Shown here: one piece after another, positions 47,501-59,500 of the stretch
Numbering within the stretch: the first letter of the stretch is position 1
How the letters are laid out: the number at the start of each line of letters is the position of its first letter
Origin: Tachypleus tridentatus
Lineage: Eukaryota > Arthropoda > Merostomata > Xiphosura > Limulidae
Assembly: GCF_004210375.1 (NCBI RefSeq)
Contig: NC_134833.1
Span: 141,662,127-141,726,126, forward strand
DNA length: 64,000 bases
Direction of reading: 5' to 3'
Notes under the pieces: generated by a model
The model's database searches: none
What the model saw: only the letters and a program-made list of their open reading frames with translations
Told to the model about the DNA's origin: nothing
Made by a program: the position numbers and the translations under genes

Positions 47501-50500
47501 ATACTTTCCAGGGTCCCACTACTCATTTTACAATTACCTTTTTTTTTTTTTTAGGAAGAGTGTATATGTAGATGTTGTGTCCCAGCCAATAAGTGGCCCT
47601 TTAAAAAGAAATAGAGCATGACTCACTGGTGGATCATGTGATAGCCAAACTAGCTATGGCAAAGATACGTGGGAGAAAAAAAGAAAAGAAAAGGATGTGC
47701 ATATAGGTACCAATCCATCTAATACTAACCGAGAGCAGACTGTTCCAAGAGGATGAGGTACATGACACCAAAACTGGGGAAGTATTGTGCTGAGAAGAAT
47801 GGTAAAACCATCTATATCTGGAACACCCTACAAAGCACAAAAGAGTAATTGAGGATCATTTTGCAGGGATTATTTTGTCAGGATGGGATAACCAAACCAT
47901 GACGAGATTCAGGGCATCCAGATGATAACATGCCAAGAGATGAAGGTAGTAAGTCCAATATTTGAAAACAGAGGTCTGTCAATCGAGTGCCCTTTGCCCA
48001 GCAATGTATGATACTACTGTAGAATTGTTGGAACAGACCATCAACCAACCACTCCCGAAAATCCCACAGGAAAGGAGGGCCTACAGAACAGAAAGAAGTT
48101 CCAAGAAATCAACATGCAGAAAGCAACTGGAAATAGACCGTCACCCCTAAACCTCGCAAATAACAAGATACACCCTCAAATGAGAAGAATCTGTAAAAGG
48201 TGACATTCTAGATAAGGAGAAGGAACATCCACAGTAATACTGTTCTGATCTAACCACCAGTATAAGTCACTTTGTAAGGGGAGAAGAAAGGATAAGAGGG
48301 TCAATCTAAGGGATCTTGTACAAGGCTCCAAGAGGAATGTGGGCTTCAATAGAAAGCCATGCCTCCAAAACAGAGAGAACCTCTCATGCAGTAAGAGAAG
48401 GAAAGGATGAAATAATACATACGAGACACTTCACAGCTTGCAACTGAAATGTAGCAGTTAAGAGCCCAAGGGAATTGAAAAACATCTTGACATCAACCAA
48501 AACTTTTGTGAGTGTGAAGAAAATATTTCTATACATTGACAAGTCAACTTAACAAGACAGCATCTTGGAAAAGAAATTGAGGGAGTAGGACTGAGTAATC
48601 TTGTGAGGAAGCCAGAAGCAACCACATGTCCATATAATAATAAAAGAAACAAAGGCCCCTGGAGTGAATCAGCCAGAAAAAAAAAAAAAAAAAAAAAAGG
48701 ATTTCAAGGAGAAGAAAAGGAAATGGGACTGAGACAGCAGAAGAGATGAATGGAAGTAGAGGAACAGACTTACAGAAGTGACCTTCAGAATCCATGGAAT
48801 GATTGCCAAGTATTGTCAAACATTGGTAAATTAAAGCAGTCCAGTCCCCAGTCACAACCCAATAAGAGTGGTCAGAGTAAGATGAATAAGGCAAAAAAGT
48901 AATCAAATGATCATCCTCAGTATATAGGGGTCGAGGCACATTGGCCCTCAAATGCAAATATTCTCCAAAACGACTCTCATAAGCCCCAATATTCAGGAAA
49001 GGAGGGAACAAAATAATAATCCAATGGCTCATCCTTGAGAAAGGCAGGTGTGAAGCCAGAGGAAAAAATAAGAACAGAAGATAACATAGCTGAATAATCA
49101 TTTCTATCAAAGGATAAAGGATGTTAACAAGTCCTTCAAAAATGATATGACTGACAGACATATTCATGAGGAGAAAAAAAGACTAGTCAAATCTAAAACT
49201 TCCCAATCACTGATTGATTGTTTGGAATTAAGCATAAAGCTACACAATGGGATATCTGTGCTCTATCCACCATGGGTTTCAAAACCTGGTTTCTAATGGT
49301 GTGAGCCTGCAGACATATCTGTGCCAATGAAACCTTTCCGATTGTTGCATGATATTAGTTAACTCCCAATAGACCAGAGTCATCACATTATGGGCTAAGA
49401 ATCAAGGTCCTGACTCACTGGATGTGTTCAGTAATTATGTTGCAGTAATTCTAGTTGTGACCCATAGCAATGAGTGCATAACTCATGAAATTAAATGAAG
49501 AAAGAAAAAAAGTTTGTAACTCTCCACAAAAGAGAATGAAATAATAAAAACAATGTATCTAAAGTAGAAAAATTAAACATTTGTGGATAAGCAAATGAAA
49601 GTACTTATGATAATACATCTATTCTAGAAGACTTATCTAAGTAGTAGTTAACATGTGCAAGATTAAAGAGGGTACAAATTTACAATAAGGGATAGTATCT
49701 CACTCCTTTTGGTGAAGGTTGCTGCATAATCATTTGGATGTTAATATGCAGAGATAAATGAGAGTATCAAAGATAGTATTAAGCAAAAATTCTGCAAACA
49801 GAGAGCAGCATAAGTCAAGAAAGCTTTCAGTGAGAGAAGGTTAGATATTCAGGATGACAAGAAACACTCTTGGAGTGAAACTATATCCTCAAGACAGATG
49901 GTATGGGTATTAAAACTTCAATTTAAATAAATTACATAACAATGTTTTGACCTTCTTAGCTCATCTTCAGGTTAACCTTACATCTCAAGGTAAGATATTA
50001 TATAAGGTATTTTCCAACGTAAGAGGTCAAAACTAATCAGAGAAAACAATTTAAAATGACCAGCGACAAAGATTATGATATACACACATTACTATGAAAG
50101 GTCACATGACTTTTTTTCAGGTCAATAAGTCAACCAACAGACAAACTGCCATCGACCATAACAAAGTAACTATAAAGAGATTTCTTCAACAGAAGTGCAA
50201 AGTTTACTTTCTTATAGTTTTTCTATCATGTGAAAGTACACCATCATACTCTCAATAAATAGTTCTGTCATACTCACAGTGGTTGCCTTGTGCACAAACA
50301 AGTAAAATTTTATCATCACTAAAGCATAAAAGAAATATGAGTTGATAGAACGGATATTTCAGTGTTGAGAAGTGCATAGCAATTCTTAGAAAATGAAGTT
50401 CTCATAACGTATTTTCATGAATTTATAGCACATGCAAGTTCCCTTAAGCCTGATGTACAAAATGCTCCAATATTTTACAAAGTATACCATCTAGTTGAAA

Positions 50501-53500
50501 AGTAAGAAAGAAATTGATCTCTTAAAAATTCAACAGTCAATGCATCTTTGAACAATATCCAGCAATTTTATCAATTACAGAATAACAGCATCAGGTTCAC
50601 CAATAAGTTCCATTTCAGAAAGAAAAAAGTAATTAATCACTGAAAAAAAGAAAAAATAATAGCTGCCGAGTCTTTGTTCTGTCTTCAGGATACTGCATAT
50701 TGTGTAGCATTTTGAAAATGTTTTTTGTATAAATTTACACAATAGATTATCTGTGTGTGCTCTGTCCACCTTCAAAAGCCAGTCCAGGGATTTTAGCACT
50801 GAAAGTTACTGGTGACACTCTGGAACATCCATGAAAAAGAAGAATACTTAAACTTTCCCTTATTATTTCATGAGGCTTTGCTTAATGCCAGGTTTTGAAT
50901 GATACCTCTGGAAACAAACGTGTCAACAATGATTTATACTTTTTTTTAAGTAGACATCAACTAATGGTATCAAATGCAGGTTTAAGTAACTGAAAAGGGT
51001 ATAATTTAAGACTGATAAGATGACAATTTGGTGATGTTTTCTGAAACATAGTTGGGAAAAATCAGGCTAAATTTTTAATTCAACATGGTCACCAACACTC
51101 GTATAATAATATCATTATAAAAAGTATTTTCAAATAAAGTGTTTGTTACTTATAAGCAATTTTGTTAAATACACCTACACATTCAAAAGATTTTAAAATT
51201 TTCTAATCTGATAAAAACAATTAGTTACTAGGTTGTGTAGATGTAGATGCTCATGGTGATTTACTAACCTTATGTTTGGTGGTTTACTGAAATTTATTGT
51301 AAATAATCAATCTTACTTGTATAATTTACTGATCAACTAAGATCCATCAATACCATGCCAATATCTAGAGATGACAGGAAAATATATGTTTTTAACAGTA
51401 AGAATTTTTACATGGATGGATAAAGGAGTACTTGCAATATTTTGGCAAATTTTTAATACCTTCCCAAAAATTAATTTTTCAATAATTTAAAAAGGTTAAA
51501 TTTTATAATTTGTGTTAAATATAAGACAAGGTTAAGTTCCATGGCACTTTGTGTTAAATATAAGACAAGGGTATTAGTTCCAATGGCAACAGTATTTTTT
51601 GTTAAAATGGAAATTTGATTTAAATATAAAAAAATTATTAACCTAATACTAATAACCTTTCAAACTCTGTATTAATTTCAAGATTTTTTGTAACTCAACT
51701 CACTAAGATCCTGTAATCCAAATATTCACAGATCTTCAAGAAATTTGGTACACAGATAATAATAATAATAATAAAAGCCAATATTTTATACATATATTCA
51801 TGGATCTCCTACCTACCTAATTCTTTTATAATTTTCAAATTATGACTTTGCATTTCAAAATGAAATACTAACATTACAATTAACATAAATATGTTCATAC
51901 AATTAACTGAATCATATTCTGCAGTAATTAAATTGTTCAGTAAGCATACAGTTGCTTTTAAGGTTAAACAAACACTTAAAAAATAAACATTCAAGCCAAT
52001 GTTCAATCTGCAAAATATGTAAACCATAAAATATTGCAAGCACCATTTCTATGATTAACAAAAACTCATGGTTAACCAATGTTAGGTTCTAGCTTGTAAG
52101 GTGTGACAGGGGCACGGAGTGGGTTCCATCTGAGAACTCAAAACTGACATGCACATTTAAGGAAGGTAGAAGTTGTAAGAATTTGTTAGTAGAGTTCATA
52201 GGTTGGAGAAGAAATTGAAGGCTACCCTAAATAGGGTAGAGGCAAATGATAGAGTGAACTGTGGGAAATGATAACTGGATTTAAAGTTTCTACATGTGAA
52301 AAAAACAGCAGCTAATGAAGACTTTCAGGAAGATAAAAAACAGCAGTAATACAGCTAGTAGTAGTGGATTTAATTAATTACCGGGATCTAATAAGCAACA
52401 GATTCAGCCTTTGGCTCATGCAGATAAACTAATGGAGGGAAGAATAACAAATAGGAGAGACAGAAGTGAGAATAAAAACATGAAGTTATAGTTTAAAATA
52501 ATACTTTAGTATAGCATATGGATAGGATAACCTGTAAGGTAAAGAGAGAAAAAATAATTAGATTATGCTACCCAGGATCACAGGTAGAGTGGTTATTACT
52601 AACAAAGCAAGTACTGATACTGATGCAGTCTTTGTATTGCACTTAGGACTAATGATGTTTGAAAGGGTGGGTAAAAAACTACTTAAATACCAAGCATTAA
52701 TAATAGCATTCAAAGAAAAGGAACATAACTAAATTCTCTCATGGATGCTGCAAAGACTTAACTGTGGGAATGAAATTACAAGCAAGTTACTATAGTTGAA
52801 TGCTAGGCTTAGGTTAATGTGTTGGCTGATGGATTTGCAAGATCAATTCAAAGGTAAATGTAGCTTTTTTTTGGTTGGTGTCCTACATTTAAATGGGGTA
52901 GAGGCTGGTTTGTTTGTAAGGTCTATTAACTCAGCTATAAAAGGGTGGCTTTAAACTAGGTATAAGACAGTGGTGAAATTATATAAATTTAATAAAATAA
53001 ATTAAATAAAAAAAAATTTAGAAACATTATGTATGAAAATGTACAAAAATAGTTTTAACAGCAAGCTCAACTATTATTATTATTATAATGTTTGAAGGAT
53101 AACATTAGAATACTGGCTGGAACAGATAATTTTGACATAATGAGAACAAACGAATATTGATTAGTTGTTGACAATTTTGATGACAAATTTCATTGATATA
53201 CAGGGTTATAAGTTAATTAATAAAGTTCTGAAGTTGTAAAATTTGAATAGACTCAACCTCATTGCCATTAGCTTTGTTATTCTCAGAACAATACTACTGT
53301 TAATAGTTACAGAAGGAGAAAATGTTTGTAGTTGGAATTTGTTATAGAGTGCATAATGACAGTGAATAAAAACTACCATGAGATAAATAATTCAACTGTT
53401 AATAAAAACATAGATTTTAACTTCATACATGGAGACTGGGAACATCTTGATGCAAGAGATCAGTGCTCAATTGAATTTAATATTTTGCTCAAGTGGAAAT

Positions 53501-56500
53501 AAAGAATAAGATTGTGTCCAAATTAAAAAACAACAACCAGATTTTGAAGTTACAACAGAGTTTCTTGCTGTGAATTCAGCAACTGAATTATTTGTAGATA
53601 ATCATCACACAAGTTTCTTTCAAAAATTAAACCTCAAATATTCCAAATAAGCATTTTCCTTATAGAAAAATTGGTTGTAAGTAGAAATCAAATGAGCTTC
53701 CAAAGGGTATAAAGGATAAAATTGAAGAAAAAGTATTAAATATATACTAAGTTTAAATTCATTGCAATAATGAGAGGTTTGGACAATTACAAAATCAAGA
53801 GTTGTTCAAGCAGTAAATAAAGTATGATAAAGGCTGGCTGAAAATTTAAAGATTGATAGTAAGGATTTCTTTAAACAGAATATGGGTAAACAATGTAAGG
53901 AACAGAGTACAACCTTTAAAAGGATGATAAAGGAATGCTAGTATCTAACAGATACAGGATTGGTGGATTAATAAATGACTTTTTCTTCAGTTTCTACTGT
54001 TGAAGATTTACGCAGTTTTAAGTTTAAAGATCGATAAAGCTCCAGTGTAGATACAATTTAAACAAGGTTAAGGGTTGGATATGAGAGTTACTCACTACTT
54101 ATAAGTTTGTGAAACAGGAAGTTAGGGCACCAAAAAGGATGTACGAGAAAATGTTTTGAAAAAGTCTAATAAAAGATGCTTCACAATGCCACTTAAACTT
54201 TAGAATTTTATTGGATACTCAACATGGTTTCACTAACCTTACCTTACAAAAATCTTTTGACATTCTTTGAAGAAGTTACTGTTTATGTAAATAAGGATGC
54301 AGATTTGGTGTATCTGGACTTTTTGAAAGAATTTAACAAGGTGCCACATAAAATAATTACCTTTGTTAGCATGATAAAAGTTAGTACCATCATAAAAACT
54401 TAAGACTTTTTACAAGGCAGTCAATTTTTGAAACTGCATGATTACTTAGTATCAAACTTTATTACACATTATAGTTTCATTTCCAAGTTTTTGTAGAACG
54501 CTAAATATAGATACAATATAAATCAGTAATGATTTTTACGCACAACTAAACCTTGATAACACGGCATAGAAAATATTACAATTATGAAGTGTTTTTGGGG
54601 TTGTTTTTCAAATGCTAAGTTACAAGAAATGTGTGCAGAGAAGTAGGTTTGAGAAAATAACAACATAGTAATCACATTCAACATATCAAGGGCAGTAACC
54701 ATACTTCAGTAGTGACATCAAACTGTTACTTAGATCCAGCAGATGTATGTATTCATGTTTTCCGATGACTATCTCCACCTGACCTTGAGGTAACAAGGAT
54801 TCCTGACATTATATCAAGAAATGTGAGACTTGCATCTTATGACATGTGAATAGATTAATTAAAATGTCATTTCAATCCTGAATTTAACTTTTAAAATGCT
54901 TATCCGAGTACAAGTAAAAGCTAACCAATTACAGATTATATCAGGGGACAAAAATTGCAAAGTTGAAGATTTAGATTTCCTTTGAAACTAAACACAAAGG
55001 TTGACCTCATACAGATGATAGTGAATGATGATAAATAATTAGATGCTACCTGAATATATTCAAGTACTTTGGAAGAAGATAAAATTACTTGGCACTGCCA
55101 AGAATCTTGTTTAACTAGTTGCAAAAAATTGGCATCTCAAAAGTAAATTATAAAATCTTTTCTTTGGAAAATATTCCTTGTTTTACTTAGTGTGTGAGAA
55201 AGGCTACAGTATGAAGATTTCTAAGATCATAATGAAAATCTTACTCCTTAGAATTTGTTTCCTCATTTGTTCATAACTGAGTGAAACTTTATGATGAAAC
55301 AATGTCTTAGAAACAACAATAAAAATTTTCAGACAAATGAAGATTGTATTACTGTATAAAACAAGGCTTAAGCACTTGATTGAAGAAAATCCTGAAATAT
55401 ATATGGTTCTACTAAAATGGGAACAATGACTAGGTGGTATATATCTAAATAACATATTGCCATAATTAATTTTAAGATCAAATGTAAAACATTTTGAATC
55501 ACCGAGTACGAAGTGAAAGGATAAAGTGAACTTTTCAATATTCAGTTTTTCGTGTTACTGTTTCCTTCTCTGCAATATAGACCTCTCATGTGTACCATTT
55601 GTCTGTTTTCTCCCTCAGTAGCGGTAAAAACACTGTTCTGTCCAAGAGAGTTACAAAAACATTAAAATGGCCTAAAGGATCAGTTTTTTTTGGGAGCAGA
55701 AATTCCACTTAATACCATGACCATATATAAAATTGATGTGTATACTGATACACAACATTAGCATTAAATGAAATAAAAATAAGAAAAAAATAATTGAGGT
55801 CTTCCAAAGATTTTTTGTATCATCAGAAAACTTTTGAAATATTACAGTTCAAGAGGCTATATGAATTGTTGACACAAGTAGGAAGAATAATTACCCAACA
55901 TCCCCCTTCTCCACAATCCTCTGACCAATCATCAGTCACATTTTCCTTACTAGAAAATGGTGTTTATTACAACACCATTTTCACCACCATCCAGTTTATA
56001 GTATCCAACTTAATAATTAATGTATTTTAAGAGCAATTTACCAAACAAGATATGCAATATTAAATATGGTATTCTCGTCCCATAAAAGTAGAAGTCCTAT
56101 TGGGAAACAAGTTGCTGACAAGACAAACAAAACAGTTTAAAACCATGCCAAGAATTATTTAGCAAATTCTAACTATACAAATCTTTTCTAAGTAAGTTTG
56201 ACAACATTCTTAATTTTTATATAGCAGGTATGTGTAGTTAATATTTCCCAACAATTTTGTTTTAAAGGACAACATAATTTTCTAAGAATATTCCTATAAG
56301 ATTGAGCACTTTCATCAAACATGTAAAGCAGGCTAATAAGCAACTCCCAGTTTTCACAAACATATGGAACTTTAAGCATAATTACTCTTTACCCTATTGT
56401 CTATATATTCAAATGCCTACAATTACAATGTCACAGTTTCAACTAAAATGCTTAAAGTTTTGTTTATTAAGCACCTGTCTTTAATTTTTCAATTTTTAAC

Positions 56501-59500
56501 ATGCTACAACTGCATTTATTAATTTTTCATATTATCTGTCTATTATTAAAAAATGTATTTTTAAAAGCTCTTAAAGCATTCTAATTTTATGTACTAACTC
56601 TTAATACCAATGACACCTAACATGTTCAATACCACTAAATATTTTAACTCTGCCAACTTTATACAAAGTTTTTGGTAGTGGTAGAGATGCAACCTGGAAA
56701 ACAAATTAAAAATTGTATACCAGAACATTTTATTCTTCAATGATTTAAGAAATAGCTCTTGATACCTTAGCTCATTAAGTTAAGTAGTGGTGAAAGCAGA
56801 CTGAATTGTAAGCCTAAATGCTATACAAACAAGTTTCTCTAAATTCTTAAATGTGAAAATTTATTGTGGGATGTTGGTTAGTGTTTTTTTGTATGTGGGT
56901 TTGTATTATATCATACTTTTGCTGTTCTGTTATTACTTGTCAATAATTTTAAAATAAAAGCCCTAATTTACAAAAAGTGTAGGAAGATTTTTTTCTCTCT
57001 TCATTAAGCCTAATTTTTTTGGTCTTACATTGTAGCCTTGAGAATTTTCTACAGGCCAAGTACTAGACAAACATTGTGATAAATATGGTGAAATTCTTAC
57101 AGATTATTCATTTTTATATTCGTATTGTGAATCCAGCATTCATGGTGAGAAGAAAAAAAAACAAATACAATGAAAATTTGTCCTCTAAACAAATGTTTTG
57201 TCTCTAAGAATGACATTTTGAGATTCAGAGGTGGTATCAGAGTATTTATATTCTTTACTCACAAATTTGTTTGCTGAGCTGCTCCAATTGCCTCACTGCA
57301 TTGCTCTCCACTTTTGGCATATACTCATAACATTGTTATTTCAAATATTTAAAAAATGGTAACACTTTATATAAAGTTATATTTTAGCTAATATGCATCT
57401 TCTAACTATGCACAAATCTGGAAAAATACAACAAAATACATTTTCTTCATGGACAACATTTCTTCCTTAACTCTCATTAGTTAATAGTTTTTCAAATCAG
57501 AGACCAATTTCCATTTTAACTATTTCTCCTGTACTTATGGACATGCAGATTCAAAACCAGTTCGGAATATGAGGGTAAATTTAGATGGACTGCTTAATAA
57601 CCTACATCAACATTACTTCTCCACAACTGGTTTAAAAATTGTGAACATTAAAATATTTTCTGTAAATGATGCAATACACATCAAGGGATCAATAGATGAT
57701 CAAGGGTTTGTGTGTTTTATTTATGGATTATGAAGGTAATTGGAAAACTATACAAGTACCTAATTAAATGAGATATATCCTAACCTTGTCTTTTTTGGTT
57801 GTTTAGCTAATGCCTTATTTAAAGAAACAATCAAGTGTTTATTATAAGAAATGCATTTGCAAGTGTTCAAACACATTTGAGTAAGGAGGATCAAATAATA
57901 AAAAAAGATAGATGGCTCTTCTTCACATTGTGGATGCCTATTAAGGATTAGTTACTGAATTCCAAGAAAACACAGGACTAAGAAGTATTTGCAAGCAGCC
58001 ACAATAAGTTGACCCACATCTACAGAAAACACATTTGATGGTGTCTTGTAGAAATGAGTGCTAGACTATTTGCAACCAATCTCAAGTGCTATCTATCACT
58101 AAGCTGTAACATTACTAATCAATGCAGACTGAGATAGTTCTCTTCAAGAAGTTAAGATAATCTTATGAAGATTCACCCTTGTCAGCTTCTGTAGAACAAT
58201 GTTGAAGATGAAATTTTTCAGTCACCAAAACTTTTGTTTTTCTCCTATCAGTTAAAAGCTAGGAGTTGGAGTCCAGAGGTCAAAACTCAAAGAAATATGA
58301 CAAACCAAGGTCACAAACATAATCACCAAGGTAGCTAGCCATATATCAAACAAGGTCCATAGGTTGTTTCTCTGTGTGTGCAGGCCAGCAATCACCTAAA
58401 GGTATTAGTCTGAAGCTTTTCATCCACAACAATGGTTGCTACTATTTGATTATTCAGTATTACAGATTGTATAACACTACCCAGACTGTACTCTAACAAA
58501 CATGCTGCAACAGGACTGCACAACATCAGAGATGAAAGCCCAAGTTTGGGATCAAGCTAAACTTCTCTAGCATGTAAATAAGCAATGACATTATTCATCA
58601 ATGGCAATATTGTTGTGTACCAACCTATTTCGTGATCCTTAAAAAATGCAAGCTTGAAGAAATTTTTCATGAAGTTTGTCTATCTGCTGAGCCCACTGCT
58701 AGGCATTAAATCCCAGATTTTAGTGTTGCAAGTCTGTATACTTACCACTGACAGACTAGACAAAGTAATTTTCTTAAAAATGAAAACCTCTAAGCTAATT
58801 TTCAACTTCCTTATCAGTATTACTAACTAGTCTACTCACCCCAATTTCCTTCATATTTTATGGTACAGCACCTCAAACTCAAGTAGTTTGTCATTATTTT
58901 CTATCTTAGTTTAAACAGTCCCTAATAAAATTCTCCAGATCTTCTCCAAACACTTACTTCCCATTCTGATTAGGCAGTTTAAAAGATGCAAGCATCTCTC
59001 CCTTACACACTTAAAGATATAACTATAATAATTGTTCAATTTTTTTACACCTTGCTTAAATATTTTTGAAAAAAATTTACATATGAAAAAAAACTCCTAA
59101 TAGTGTTCACTATTTCTATTCTTAAAGCTCTTTGTACCTATTTATCAAATTCTCAGATCTCCCACAACCAACACCTTACATGTTCATGATTTAACTTCTT
59201 AAATTACTTATAATTACACTTTTCTCTCATTCATAAGTATGTTTGCTACAAAAGATTTTAAAAGCTTCTAATATAACATCTTCAATATTTTCATTAATAC
59301 AAGACTGAGCTATATTGATAATACCAAATATAATTCCCTAAGTTTCAGATTTTATTAAATTTATCACACAGTTCTATAGCAAATATCAAAGGTAGGTAGG
59401 TTTATTTCAACTTTCTGACCAGTTTAAAGAACTAAAACTGATATGAACAATAACCCAAGGTCAAAGAGTTTCTCATCTTCATTTAAAAAGTTTCTAATAA

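Noticed and set aside
48544..49167. 207-codon open frame on the minus strand
   Set aside because: No recognisable domain, no splice context, and it lies inside DIRS-like copy C. Treated as part of the relic.
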